NCBI RefSeq assembly: GCF_003008575.1
Contig: NZ_CP027667.1
Span: 2,284,501 to 2,348,500, forward strand
DNA from: Melaminivora suipulveris
Lineage (GTDB): Bacteria > Pseudomonadota > Gammaproteobacteria > Burkholderiales > Burkholderiaceae_C
DNA: 64,000 nucleotides
Reading direction: 5' to 3'
Shown here: one piece after another, positions 51,351-59,986 of the stretch
Layout: the number at the start of each line of letters is the position of its first letter
How positions within the stretch are numbered: position 1 is the first letter of the stretch
Notes under the pieces: generated by a model
What the model saw: the letters and a program-made list of their open reading frames with translations, nothing else
Databases searched by the model: none
Told to the model about the DNA's origin: nothing
Program-made: the position numbers and the translations under genes

Positions 51351-52097
51351 ATGCCCGCCGCCATCCACCGCACCCGCCTTGCCCTCGCCGGCCTGGCGCT
51401 GGCCTGCGCCGCCCTGGGCGCGCAGGCGCAGCAGCCATCCGCGGCGCAGCCGCAAACGGCGAGCGACGACCTGAGCACGCTGACCCAGCGCTTCGTCGAC
51501 GACGCCTTGCACCAGGCGCAGGCTGGCGGCGCGCTGCCGCTGCGCATGGAGGTCGAGGTGGGCGCGCTCGATTCGCGCCTGCGCCTGGCGCCGTGCGAGC
51601 GCGTCGAACCCTACCTGCCCGCCGGCACACGCCTGTGGGGCCGCGCGCGCCTGGGGCTGCGCTGCGTGCAGGGCGCCACGCGCTGGAACGTGTTTTTGCC
51701 CATCACCGTCAAGGCCTTCGGCCCGGCCTGGGTGCTGGCCGGCCCGGTGGCCGCCGGCAGCGTGCTGGGCGAGGCCGACGCGGTGGAGGCCGAGGTCGAC
51801 TGGGCGGCAGAGCCGGCGGCCATCGTCGCCAGCCGCGAGTCCTGGATCGGCCAGACCGCCACGCGCAGCCTGGCGCCCGGCCAGGCGCTGCGCCAGGGCA
51901 TGGTGCGCCCGCCCGAGCTGTTCAGGGCGGGCAGCCCGGTGCGCGTGGTGGTGCAGGGCCCCGGCTATGCGGTGACTTCGTCGGGCCAGGCCATGACCGC
52001 CGGCGCGGCCGGCCAGAGCGTGCGCATCCGCATGGCCAACGGCCGCATCGTCGGCGGCGTCGTCTCGGAGGACGGCTCGGTGCAGGCGGTGCTGTAA
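51351..52097 (+). CDS. flgA: P-ring assembly chaperone (FlgA)
   Basis: A 248-residue periplasmic chaperone for P-ring assembly. The signal peptide ends near GAQA-QQ. The C-terminal SAF-like domain starts with RLWGRARLGLRCVQGATRWNV and includes PGQALRQGMVRPPELFRAG and the end SVRIRMANGRIVGGVV. A CAGGAG site precedes the ATG. Divergent from flgB and followed by flgM. Confidence 0.94.
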   Translation: MPAAIHRTRLALAGLALACAALGAQAQQPSAAQPQTASDDLSTLTQRFVDDALHQAQAGGALPLRMEVEVGALDSRLRLAPCERVEPYLPAGTRLWGRARLGLRCVQGATRWNVFLPITVKAFGPAWVLAGPVAAGSVLGEADAVEAEVDWAAEPAAIVASRESWIGQTATRSLAPGQALRQGMVRPPELFRAGSPVRVVVQGPGYAVTSSGQAMTAGAAGQSVRIRMANGRIVGGVVSEDGSVQAVL

Positions 52098-52117
52098 CGC
52101 TTTCTGACCAAATGCCC

Positions 52118-52145
52118 TAAAGTTCACGCCCGAATGGTCGAATAA
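52118..52145 (+). promoter_or_regulatory. Sigma-28 (FliA) promoter upstream of flgM
   Basis: TAAAGTTC at 52118-52125 is followed after 11 bases by GTCGAATA (52137-52144), close to the class 3 consensus TAAAGTTT-N11-GCCGATAA with the right spacing. It lies 40 bases before the flgM ATG, so flgM-flgN can be boosted by FliA, the usual feedback arrangement. Confidence 0.8.
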
Positions 52146-52184
52146 CCGGCCACTGGCCCCATCTGCGGGGTGGTGGAGAGTGCG

Positions 52185-52493
52185 ATGAAAATCACAGGCA
52201 ACAACCCGGAACTTGCGAACGCGCGTTCGGCGCAAGCCGCTGCTGCCCGCCAGCAGGCGAAAACTGCTGCGCCCGCGCCCGCCGCCGAAGCCGCCGCCGG
52301 CGTGCCGGTCACCCTGTCCAGCGCCGCCCGCGCGGCGGACGCGAGCCGCAGCCCGGCCGATTTCAACGCCGCCAAGGTCAAGGCCGTCAAGGCCGCCATC
52401 GAAAACGGCACCTTCCGCGTCGACGCCGAAGCCGTGGCCGACAAGCTGCTGGCCAACGCCTACGAAACCCTGTCGCGCTCCAGCCAGGGCTGA
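52185..52493 (+). CDS. flgM: Anti-sigma-28 factor (FlgM)
   Basis: A 102-residue small, mostly unfolded protein that holds FliA until it is exported through the finished hook. The N-terminus MKITGNNPEL, an Ala-rich region and the C-terminal FliA-binding helices (FNAAKVKAVKAAIENGTFRV followed by DAEAVADKLLANAYETL) are typical. The start at 52185 is the family start; a GTGGAGAG site precedes it. Transcribed from the sigma-28 promoter at 52118. Confidence 0.95.
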   Translation: MKITGNNPELANARSAQAAAARQQAKTAAPAPAAEAAAGVPVTLSSAARAADASRSPADFNAAKVKAVKAAIENGTFRVDAEAVADKLLANAYETLSRSSQG

Positions 52494-52527
52494 CGCCGCT
52501 CCCGCGCGGCGCCTAAACTGCCCAGCC

Positions 52528-52866
52528 ATGCCCGCGCCAGACCCCCTGTCCGTCATCGAAGAGCAGCTGCAGGAGCTGCACACCTCCCTCGCCGCATCCG
52601 ACCCCATCTCGTTTGAGCACGCCGCCCGCACTCTGCGCGACGCCGCTGCCGCCCTGGCCCAGCACAGCCGGAGTGCCGCGCTGACCCCCGCCGCCCGTGC
52701 CCGCCTCCGCGCCACCGCCGAGCGCCTGCCCCAGCTGCGCGACCAACTCGCCCGCGTCCTGGCCCTGACGCAGCAGCAAGCCGCGACCCTGCTGCCCCCC
52801 ACCGACGCCGTGACCTACGACGGCAAGGCTTCAACCGCCGCCCGCATCTATCGCGCGCCGGGTTGA
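52528..52866 (+). CDS. flgN: Flagellar export chaperone (FlgN)
   Basis: A 112-residue helical chaperone for FlgK and FlgL. The sequence is a helical hairpin (LSVIEEQLQELHTSLAASDP and ARLRATAERLPQLRDQLARVL) with a C-terminal AVTYDGKASTAARIYRAPG, as expected for FlgN. It lies 34 bases after flgM. Low sequence identity is normal in the family, so the assignment rests on position, size and helix pattern. Confidence 0.85.
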   Translation: MPAPDPLSVIEEQLQELHTSLAASDPISFEHAARTLRDAAAALAQHSRSAALTPAARARLRATAERLPQLRDQLARVLALTQQQAATLLPPTDAVTYDGKASTAARIYRAPG

Positions 52867-52868
52867 TT

Positions 52869-52923
52869 CACTATGAAAATAATAGCTACATGCGCTTGAT
52901 TCACGCCGGCTGAAGGGTGTTTT
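52869..52923 (-). repeat. Dispersed two-hairpin repeat, copy R15
   Basis: Reverse copy: CACTATGAAAATAATAGC core, TACATGCGCTTGATTCACGC, CGGCTGAAGG. It begins right after the flgN stop and precedes the broken brnT remnant. Confidence 0.8.
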
Positions 52924-53001
52924 GGCTTGAAATCTTGCCGCCAGGCCGGCTCTTGGCGGCGAGCCCGCGACGTGCGCCTGCACTCCAGTCATTCTGGTTG
53001 A

Positions 53002-53139
53002 TGTAGCTACTACGGCCTGCTGGCTGGCCGCATGGTGGTCGTCGGCTACACCCCTCGTGGCGAGGCCCGTCACGTTTTCAGCATGAGGAAAGCCAATGAA
53101 CGCGAGCAAAACCGCATCGGTGCCTTCCTTGGGCTCTGA
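53002..53139 (+). pseudogene. BrnT toxin remnant (5'-truncated)
   Basis: Codons in frame between a stop at 52999-53001 and TGA at 53137-53139 encode only the last 45 residues of a BrnT ribonuclease toxin: YYGLLAGRMVVVGYTPRG then EARHVFSMRKANEREQNR. That block matches the conserved C-terminal strands and helix of BrnT (the GRxxVVVxTxRG and ISxRKAxxRE pattern). The N-terminal half, about 50 residues with the catalytic core, is absent; the DNA before it is not BrnT-like. The end overlaps brnA by 44 bases. Confidence 0.7.
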
Positions 53140-53389
53140 CCTGGCCAAAGTTGACGCCCACCGGATCGCTGCTTCTGAGTACGACGAATTGCCGCAGTTG
53201 AGGGACGACATGCTGGCCCGCGCCAAGGTCAACAGGGGCGGCCGGCCAAAATCGGCTGCGACCAAGGTCCTTCTGTCCGTGCGCTACAGCCCGGAAGTGG
53301 TCGAGTACTTCCGCAGCACCGGCGAGGGCTGGCAGGCCAGGATGGATGGCGTGCTCAGAGAATACGTCGCCCAGCACGGCAGGAGATAG
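53096..53389 (+). CDS. brnA: BrnA-like antitoxin (orphaned)
   Basis: A 97-residue BrnA-type antitoxin. It has the ribbon-helix-helix pattern of the family (GGRPKSAATKVLLSVRYSPE, then VVEYFRSTGEGWQARMDGVL and REYVAQHG) and an N-terminal toxin-wrapping stretch (DAHRIAASEYDELPQLRDDM). The protein is intact although its toxin is broken. The start at 53096 follows a GAGGAAAG site within the toxin remnant. Without a toxin it may repress a promoter here or neutralise BrnT encoded elsewhere. Confidence 0.8.
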   Translation: MNASKTASVPSLGSDLAKVDAHRIAASEYDELPQLRDDMLARAKVNRGGRPKSAATKVLLSVRYSPEVVEYFRSTGEGWQARMDGVLREYVAQHGRR

Positions 53390-53468
53390 GGCCTTGCGCA
53401 GCGCGCCCCCGCCAGCAGACGCCGCGGCTTCAGGCCTGCCTGCGCAGGCTTGGACGGCCCGAAGAGCT

Positions 53469-53483
53469 GCCGCCTCTGGCGGC
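53469..53483 (+). terminator. Terminator-like hairpin between convergent brnA and fliA
   Basis: GCCGCC-TCT-GGCGGC is a perfect 6-base stem with a 3-base loop, followed nearby by GCGCC-GAGC-GGCGC (53485-53498). The gap separates two genes that point at each other, so a bidirectional terminator role is plausible. It may be part of the larger GC-rich intergenic repeat also seen at 35762-35829. Confidence 0.5.
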
Positions 53484-53516
53484 TGCGCCGAGCGGCGCAA
53501 GCGGCGCAGGGGGTTG

Positions 53517-54233
53517 CTAGTGCTGTCTCATCTTCGTGCGCAACCGCGCGATCGCCTGGCTGTGCAGCTGACAGATGCGCGATTCGGTCACGCCCAGCAC
53601 GGCGGCGATCTCCTTCAGGTTCATGTCGTGCTCGTAGTACATGCCCATGATGTGCTGTTCGCGCTCGGGCAGCTGCCCGATGGCGGCGACCAGCGAAGTG
53701 CGCAGGCGCTGGTCGCGCAGCACGGCCATGGGATCGGCGGCCTCGTCGGCGACGTGGCGATCCAGGAAGGAATCGCTCTCGTCGTCGCCCTGGTGCATAT
53801 CCTCCAGATAGACCAGCTGCGTGCCGCGCACCTTGCCCAGCAGGCTCTGGTAGTCGCCCAGGCTCATGCCCAGTTCCTCGGCGATCTCGGACTCCAGCGG
53901 GCTGCGGCCCAGGCGCTGCTCGGCGCGGCGCAGCGCCTGCTCGATCTCCTTTTGGCTCTTGCGCGAGCTGCGGCTCATCCAGTCGCCGCCGCGCAGCTCG
54001 TCGAGCATGGCGCCGCGGATGCGCTGGCTGGCAAAGGTCTCGAACTGCACGCCCTGCGCCGCCTCGAAGCGCGACAGCGCGTCCGTCAGGCCGATCATGC
54101 CGACCTGGATCAGATCGTCCAGCTCCACGTTGGCCGGGAGCTTGGCGATCATGTGGTGCGCGATGCGGCGCACCAGCGGCAGATGCTGGCGCAGCAGCGC
54201 GTCGCGGTCGAGCTGGCCTTTCGCGGTGTACAT
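53517..54233 (-). CDS. fliA: RNA polymerase sigma-28 factor for flagellar class 3 genes
   Basis: A 238-residue sigma factor. Region 2 is LRQHLPLVRRIAHHMIAKLP followed by ELDDLIQVGMIGLTDALSRF; region 3 has QKEIEQALRRAEQRLGRSPL; region 4 ends QHIMGMYYEHDMNLKEIAAV, then LGVTESRICQLHSQAIARL. It directs flagellin, motor and chemotaxis genes and is held back by FlgM. It is the last gene of the flhB-flhA-flhF-flhG-fliA run, 10 bases after the flhG-like gene. Confidence 0.97.
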   Translation of the reverse strand: MYTAKGQLDRDALLRQHLPLVRRIAHHMIAKLPANVELDDLIQVGMIGLTDALSRFEAAQGVQFETFASQRIRGAMLDELRGGDWMSRSSRKSQKEIEQALRRAEQRLGRSPLESEIAEELGMSLGDYQSLLGKVRGTQLVYLEDMHQGDDESDSFLDRHVADEAADPMAVLRDQRLRTSLVAAIGQLPEREQHIMGMYYEHDMNLKEIAAVLGVTESRICQLHSQAIARLRTKMRQH

Positions 54234-54243
54234 GCTTCCTCGT

Positions 54244-55026
54244 TCAGTGGCTCTGGTCCATCAGCGCGGCGCCGGCCGGCGTCGCCAGGGGCGGGCCCGT
54301 ATCGATGGTGCAGGCGTTTTCCAGCAGTTGCAAGGCCAGGCGCTGGATGTCCTGCGCGCGCTCGGCCGCCACCGCCGTGGTGTGGATGTGCAGTCCCAGC
54401 TGCGCCAGGGCGCTGCGCTGCAGCGTGGCCAGGGCCTCGCCCGTCTGCGCGGCCTGCTCGGGCGCGCACGGCGGCCGGATCGAGGCCACGGCGCACAGCG
54501 GCACGCCGGCGTGCAGCGCCAGATGCTTGAGCTGGCGGTACGCGCCCACCAGGCCCTGCGCGGCCGGACCGGTCATGACCAGCGGCACGCAGCCGCTGCC
54601 GCGCAGCAGGGGCGCGAGCGACTCGACGCCGGCGTACAGCACGGCCACGGCGTAGCTGCGAAACAGCCCGGCCAGCGGCGCCAGCCGCGGCCCGCCCGTG
54701 GGCCGCGCCAGGCGCGTCAGGCCGCTGGCCGCCGGCAGCACGGCCAGCGAGGCGGCGTCCGCTGCTGCCGTGCCGCCGCCCGGCCAGGCCAGGCCGTCCA
54801 GCAGGTGTGCAAGGCCTGGGGCGCGCTCGCTCTCGCGCGCCGTGCCGTCCAGCACCACGACCGGGTAGGACAGGCGCTGCAGGCTGGAGCAGATCTGCCA
54901 CAGCAGCTCCAGCGACGTGCGGTCCGCGGCAGCCTGCGGCGCGGCCACCGGCAGCAGCCGCAACTGCTGCTCGGGCGCGAAGGCGTGCAGCCCGGCGGCC
55001 TGGTGAACGGCGGTGTCAAGCCACAT
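54244..55026 (-). CDS. FlhG/MotR-like protein without a P-loop
   Basis: A 260-residue protein in the normal flhG position between flhF and fliA. It shows MinD-like strands (LSYPVVVLDGTARE, YAVAVLYAGVESL, VPLVMTGPAAQGLVGAYRQLKHL) but no deviant Walker A lysine motif (KGGxGKT) anywhere, and it starts 11 bases inside flhF, so there is no room for the missing N-terminus. FlhG normally counts and places flagella through ATP-driven dimers; this copy should not bind ATP in that way. The assignment rests on position plus weak fold resemblance. Confidence 0.6.
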   Translation of the reverse strand: MWLDTAVHQAAGLHAFAPEQQLRLLPVAAPQAAADRTSLELLWQICSSLQRLSYPVVVLDGTARESERAPGLAHLLDGLAWPGGGTAAADAASLAVLPAASGLTRLARPTGGPRLAPLAGLFRSYAVAVLYAGVESLAPLLRGSGCVPLVMTGPAAQGLVGAYRQLKHLALHAGVPLCAVASIRPPCAPEQAAQTGEALATLQRSALAQLGLHIHTTAVAAERAQDIQRLALQLLENACTIDTGPPLATPAGAALMDQSH

Positions 55027-56593
55027 CGGCCAGGCCCCTTTCCACCGCCGGCGCGGCGGGCGAGAAGATAAAGCTCAGGTCGGCCTCGCGCGGATCGAAT
55101 GCCGAGCGGACGCTGGAGCGCATGCAGGCGGCCACCAGTTTGTGCGCGTCGGCCGCCTCCCAGTCCTCGGGGACGCGCTGGCCGTTGGTCACGCCGCGCA
55201 GCACCATCTGGTGGCGGATCAGCGCGTCGATGGCCGGACCCAGCTTCACCGCCTCGTCGATCTTGGACAGGATGGCCTGCTGTGTGCCGGCGCTCTTGAA
55301 GCCGGTGAACACGTCGTCCAGCGTGTCGCCGTGGCTGGCGGCGTTGAGCACCAGCAGGCGGTTCACGCCCGGCAGATCCAGCACATTGAGCAGATCGCGC
55401 CGGCGCGGATCGCGCGGGGCGACGCCGGTGGTGTCGATCAGCACCATCTTCTTGCCCGCCAGCAGGCCCAGCAGGTCCTGCAGCGCGGCGCGGTCGTGCG
55501 CCAGGTGCGCCACCACGCCCAGCATGCGGCCGTAGCTGCGCAGCTGTTCGTGCGCGCCCATGCGGTAGGTGTCCAGCGTGATCAGGCCGACGCTGGCCGC
55601 GCCGTGGGCGCGCGCGCATTGCGCGGCCAGCTTGGCGGTGGTGGTGGTCTTGCCCACGCCCGTGGGGCCGACCAGCGCCCAGACGCCGCCCTCCTCGTGC
55701 AGGGGTGCGCTGTGCGCGTCGGTGCGCAGGTTGCGCTCCAGCACGTCGATCAGCCAGCGCACGGCCTCGGCCGGCGGCAGCTCGCCGGGCAGGTGCTCCA
55801 GCACCGCGCGCGACAGCGCAGGCGAGAAGCCGGCGCGGATGAGTTTCAGCATCAGGTTGGACTGGATCGGGTCCTGGCGCGCCTGGCCCAGCCAGGCCAG
55901 GGTGTTGAAGCGCTCCTCGATCAGGTCCTTCATCGATTGCAGCTCCTTCATCAGGTGCTGCTGGTCGGCGCCGCTGGCCAGCGTGGGCGCGGCGGTGGGC
56001 GCGGCGCGGCGCGTGGGCGCGCCGATCTGCTCGGCACCTAAGGCGGCGTGCATGACCGGGCGCAGCGGGTTGTGGCGCGCCAGGGGCGGCTGCGCCTCGG
56101 GCGCGGTGGGTGCCACGCGCGGGGCAGGGCGCTGCTTTGGCGCGGCGGCGCGCGGCTCCTCCAGCGGCTCGGACTGCGCGCTGCCGTGCAGCGCCTCATG
56201 GCGGCGGCGCAGCATGCGCTCGCGCACGTAGTCCTGGAACGACAGGGTGCTCATGGCCAGTTGCTCGGTGTCCTGCGCCACGGCGCCGCGCGTGGGCGCG
56301 GGCTGCGGGCGCTGCGCTGGCGGCTGCTGCTGCAGGCGCACGGGGCTGGCCGCCAGGTCGTCGGCGCGCTCCTGCAGCCGGTGGGCGGCGGGGCGCGCTG
56401 CGGGTGCCGGGGCGGGGCTGCGGGCGATCTCGCCTTCCTGCAGCGTGGACAGGGCTTCCTCCGCCGTGGCCATGACCTCCACGCCGCCGGCGATCGGCCG
56501 GTTGGACAGGATCAGCGTGCCATCGCCGAAGGCCATGCGCGCCTTGGCCAGCGCCTCGCGGGCGGTGGGTGCGGTGAAGCGTTTGATGTTCAT
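55016..56593 (-). CDS. flhF: Flagellar placement GTPase (FlhF)
   Basis: A 525-residue SRP-type GTPase that recruits the first flagellar parts to the cell pole. The N-terminal B domain begins MNIKRFTAPTAREALAKARM, a Pro/Ala/Arg-rich middle (about 70-235) is variable, and the NG domain has WALVGPTGVGKTTTTAKLAA, LITLDTYRMGAHEQLRSYGR, MVLIDTTGVAPRD and LSKIDEAVKLGPAID. It overlaps flhA by 4 bases (56590-56593) and the flhG-like gene by 11 bases. Confidence 0.96.
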   Translation of the reverse strand: MNIKRFTAPTAREALAKARMAFGDGTLILSNRPIAGGVEVMATAEEALSTLQEGEIARSPAPAPAARPAAHRLQERADDLAASPVRLQQQPPAQRPQPAPTRGAVAQDTEQLAMSTLSFQDYVRERMLRRRHEALHGSAQSEPLEEPRAAAPKQRPAPRVAPTAPEAQPPLARHNPLRPVMHAALGAEQIGAPTRRAAPTAAPTLASGADQQHLMKELQSMKDLIEERFNTLAWLGQARQDPIQSNLMLKLIRAGFSPALSRAVLEHLPGELPPAEAVRWLIDVLERNLRTDAHSAPLHEEGGVWALVGPTGVGKTTTTAKLAAQCARAHGAASVGLITLDTYRMGAHEQLRSYGRMLGVVAHLAHDRAALQDLLGLLAGKKMVLIDTTGVAPRDPRRRDLLNVLDLPGVNRLLVLNAASHGDTLDDVFTGFKSAGTQQAILSKIDEAVKLGPAIDALIRHQMVLRGVTNGQRVPEDWEAADAHKLVAACMRSSVRSAFDPREADLSFIFSPAAPAVERGLADVA

Positions 56594-58686
56594 GCGGATG
56601 CCCCTTGCAGGATCGGGCCGATGCGGATGGTGTGGGTTTCAGGGATTTCGCTGTGCGCCAGCACCTGCAGGCGCGGCGCCACGCGGCGCACCAGGCGGGC
56701 GATGGCGCTTCGGATGGCGTCGGGCACCAGCAGGCAGGCGGGCAGGCCCATTTCTTCCTGGCGCATCGCCACCTCGGCGGCCTTTTGCGTCAGCAGATCG
56801 GCCACGCCGGGCTCCAGCGACGGGCCGGCGGCGTTGCCCAGGGCCTGCACCAGCAGGCGCTCCAGGCCGGGCTCGATGGCGATCACGCTCAGCTCGCGCA
56901 CCGGGCCGTAGATCTGCTGCACGATGGCCGGCGACAGGGCAATGCGCACGCGCCGCGCAAGCTCGGCCGGGTCCTGCGTGCTGGCGGCGTGCTCGGCCAG
57001 GGTCTCGACGATGGTGCGGATGTCGCGGATGTGCACGGCCTCCTCCAGCAAGAGCTGGAGCACCTTCTGGAACACGGTGATGGAGACCATCTTGGGCACG
57101 ACTTCCTCGATCAGTTTGGGCGCCAGGCGCGTCACGTGCTCGACCAGCTGCTGCGTCTCGGTACGGGACAAGAGCTTGGCGGCCTGCACTTGCATCAAGT
57201 GTGACAAATGGGTCGCCATGACGGTTTCCGAATCAACCACGGTAAAGCCCGCCATTTGCGCGGCTTCGCGCTGGCCGGCGTCGATCCAGTGCGCCGGCAG
57301 ACCGAAGGCCGGGTCGGTGGTGGCGGTGCCGATCAAGGGCGTGGAGATGCCGCCGGGGTTGATGGCCAGGAACATGCCGGGGTGCGCCTCGCCCTCGCCC
57401 ACGACCACGCCGCGCAGCGTGATGCGGTAGGCGCTGGGCTTGAGTTCCAGGTTGTCGCGCACGTGCACGGCGGGCGGAAGAAAGCCTACTTCTTGAGCGA
57501 ACTTGCGCCGCACGCCCTTGATGCGCGTGAGCAGGTCACCCTGGCGGGCCTTGTCCACCAGCGCGATCAGGCGGTAGCCCAGCTCCAGGCCCAGCAGATC
57601 GACGGGCTGCAGGTCGTCCCAGCTGGCCTCGCCGTCGCCGGCCGGCGCGGCCGGGGCTTCCTCGGCGGGCTGGGGCTGGTTCTGGCGCTTGTGCAGCAGC
57701 CACGCCAGCCAGCCCAGGGCGCCGCCCATCAGCAGGAACACCGCATGCGGCATGCCGGGGATCAGCCCCAGCAGCACCAGGATGCCGCCGGCCACGCCCA
57801 GCACGCGCGGCGACATGAACAGCTGCTGCACGATCTGCTGGCCCATGTCGTTGTCCTTGCCGACGCGCGAGATGACCATCGCCGCGGCCACGGAGATGAG
57901 CAGGCCCGGGATCTGCGCCACCAGCGCGTCGCCCACCGCCAGCAGGATGTAGCTGTCGGCCGCAGCACCGGCCGACAAGCCATGCTGCAGCATGCCGATG
58001 GCGAAGCCGCCGATGATGTTGATGACCAGGATCAGGATGCCGGCGATGGCGTCGCCGCGCACGAACTTGCTCGCGCCGTCCATGGAGCCGAAGAAGTTGG
58101 CCTCCTCCTGCACCTCGGCGCGGCGGCGCTTGGCTTCTTTTTCGTCGATCAGGCCGGCGTTGAGGTCGGCGTCCACCGCCATCTGCTTGCCCGGCATGGC
58201 GTCCAGCGTGAAGCGCGCCGACACCTCGGCGATGCGCTCGGCCCCTTTGGTCACCACCACGAAGTTGATGACCACCAGGATGGCGAAGACGATCAGGCCG
58301 ACGGCGAAGTTGCCGCCGATCAAGAAGTGCCCGAAGGCCTCGATGACCTTGCCGGCCGCGCCCGGACCGGTATGGCCGTCGAGCAGCACCACGCGCGTGG
58401 AGGCCACGTTCAGCGACAGCCGCATCAGCGTGGTGAGCAGCAGCACCGAGGGGAAGGCCGCGAAGTCCAGCGGCCGCAGCATGTAGGCCGCGACCATCAT
58501 GACCATCAGCGCCACGGCGATGTTCAGCGTGAAAAAGGTGTCCAGCAGCCACGCGGGAATGGGAAGCACCATCAGCGCCAGGATGGCGACGACCAGCAGC
58601 GGCGCCGACAGGCCGGCCAGCGCCGAGCCGTGGCTGCCGGCCCACTGGCGGACCGAGGAAAGGGAGGGGGTGGGCGTCATGGCCAT
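56590..58686 (-). CDS. flhA: Flagellar export gate protein (FlhA)
   Basis: A 698-residue export gate subunit. The N-terminal membrane half has eight helices and the FHIPEP-family stretches TLMRLSLNVASTRVVLLDGH and KGAERIAEVSARFTLDAMPG with ADLNAGLIDEKEAKRRRAEV. The cytosolic C-domain starts near residue 370. Two start codons lie close together (58686 and 58680). It uses the ion gradient to drive export of flagellar subunits. Confidence 0.97.
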   Translation of the reverse strand: MAMTPTPSLSSVRQWAGSHGSALAGLSAPLLVVAILALMVLPIPAWLLDTFFTLNIAVALMVMMVAAYMLRPLDFAAFPSVLLLTTLMRLSLNVASTRVVLLDGHTGPGAAGKVIEAFGHFLIGGNFAVGLIVFAILVVINFVVVTKGAERIAEVSARFTLDAMPGKQMAVDADLNAGLIDEKEAKRRRAEVQEEANFFGSMDGASKFVRGDAIAGILILVINIIGGFAIGMLQHGLSAGAAADSYILLAVGDALVAQIPGLLISVAAAMVISRVGKDNDMGQQIVQQLFMSPRVLGVAGGILVLLGLIPGMPHAVFLLMGGALGWLAWLLHKRQNQPQPAEEAPAAPAGDGEASWDDLQPVDLLGLELGYRLIALVDKARQGDLLTRIKGVRRKFAQEVGFLPPAVHVRDNLELKPSAYRITLRGVVVGEGEAHPGMFLAINPGGISTPLIGTATTDPAFGLPAHWIDAGQREAAQMAGFTVVDSETVMATHLSHLMQVQAAKLLSRTETQQLVEHVTRLAPKLIEEVVPKMVSITVFQKVLQLLLEEAVHIRDIRTIVETLAEHAASTQDPAELARRVRIALSPAIVQQIYGPVRELSVIAIEPGLERLLVQALGNAAGPSLEPGVADLLTQKAAEVAMRQEEMGLPACLLVPDAIRSAIARLVRRVAPRLQVLAHSEIPETHTIRIGPILQGASA

Positions 58687-58700
58687 GCGTCAGGCGGGGT

Positions 58701-59876
58701 TCAGGCGGCGCGGCGGCGGCGCGCGGCGGGCCGGCTGCGCTGCGCCAGAGGCGAATGCGGATCGAGCTCGGGCGGCACCTGCGGGTCGGGCTGGTCGCCC
58801 GGCATGCGGCCCTGCCCGCGCATGGCGGCCTTGAGGCGATACACGTAGGCCAGCACCTGCGCCACGGCGGTGTAGAGCTGTTGCGGGATGGGCTGGTCCA
58901 GCTCGGCGTGGGCGTACAGCGCGCGCGCCAGCATGGGCGAGGACAGCACCGGCACGTCGTGCGCCTGGGCGACCTCGCGGATCTTGAAGGCCAGCAGGTC
59001 CGTGCCCTTGGAGATGACCTGCGGCGCGCCCATGGCGGCCTCGTCGTACTTCAGCGCCACGGCGTAGTGCGTGGGGTTCATGAGCACGAAGTCGGCCTTC
59101 GGCACGGCGGCGATGCTGGCCCCATCGGCGATCTCGCGCGCCTTCTGGCGCATGCGGCCCTTGAGCTGCGGGTTGCCGTCGCTCTCCTTGTGCTCTTGCT
59201 TGACCTCCTCATGGCTCATCTTCAGGCGCGACTTGAAGAAGAACGCCTGCAGCGGCACGTCGACCACGGCGAAGACGAACACCACCAGCAGCAGCAGCGC
59301 CACGCCGGAGACGATCCACTGTCCGGCCAGGCGCAGCGCCACGGCCGAGGGCTGCAGGACCAGGCCGGCCATGGTCTCCACGCTGCCCGCCATGAACTTC
59401 CAGGCCACCACGCTCAGGATGGCCGTCATCAGCACCATCTTGGCCACGTTGGCCAGCTGCTGCTTGGAAAACAGATTGACAAAGCCCTTGAGCGGGTTGA
59501 GCCGGTTGAACTGCGGCGTGATGGGCTTGAGGCTGAGGATGAAGCCGCCCGCGCCCAGGGCGGCGAGCAGTGCCGCCAGGCTGGTCATCAGCGCAATCGC
59601 CACGCTGCCGGCCACGCCGACGACGGCCAGGGTTTTCAGGCGCGCCAGCATGTCGCCGGGCGAGCGCACGGTCGCCGCATCGAACACCAGGCTCTGGCGC
59701 AGCGCGCGCTCCAGGTACTCGACGAACCACGGCGCCAGCAGCAGCAGCGCCAGCGCGCCCACGCCCAGGATGGCCAGATGCGACAGATCGCGCGAGCGCG
59801 CAGCCTGGCCGTCCTGGCGGGCCTTTTGCAGCTTGCGCTCGGTGGCGGGTAGGTTCTTGTCCTGGCTGGAGCTCAT
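58701..59876 (-). CDS. flhB: Flagellar export switch protein (FlhB)
   Basis: A 391-residue export gate component that switches export from hook to filament proteins. Four membrane helices are followed by the cytosolic domain with the self-cleaving NPTH (DFVLMNPTHYAVALKYDEAA). The N-terminal EKTLAA-type start is replaced by SSQDKNLPATERKLQKARQDGQAARS. The C-terminal tail is basic and Pro-rich, longer than usual. First of the flhB-fliA run, 14 bases upstream of flhA. Confidence 0.96.
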   Translation of the reverse strand: MSSSQDKNLPATERKLQKARQDGQAARSRDLSHLAILGVGALALLLLAPWFVEYLERALRQSLVFDAATVRSPGDMLARLKTLAVVGVAGSVAIALMTSLAALLAALGAGGFILSLKPITPQFNRLNPLKGFVNLFSKQQLANVAKMVLMTAILSVVAWKFMAGSVETMAGLVLQPSAVALRLAGQWIVSGVALLLLVVFVFAVVDVPLQAFFFKSRLKMSHEEVKQEHKESDGNPQLKGRMRQKAREIADGASIAAVPKADFVLMNPTHYAVALKYDEAAMGAPQVISKGTDLLAFKIREVAQAHDVPVLSSPMLARALYAHAELDQPIPQQLYTAVAQVLAYVYRLKAAMRGQGRMPGDQPDPQVPPELDPHSPLAQRSRPAARRRRAA

Positions 59877-59986
59877 GGTGGCGCGACTTTTTGGGTCACG
59901 CCATTGTCGGAAGGGCCAGGAAAAGCTAAAGGCCGAATAACGGGGCCGGCGGGCGCTATTTCGGCGCCCACGAGGCCTGCTATGTT

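Noticed and set aside
53002..53139. Intact brnT toxin gene
   Set aside because: An in-frame stop at 52999-53001 and unrelated sequence before it leave only the last 45 codons.
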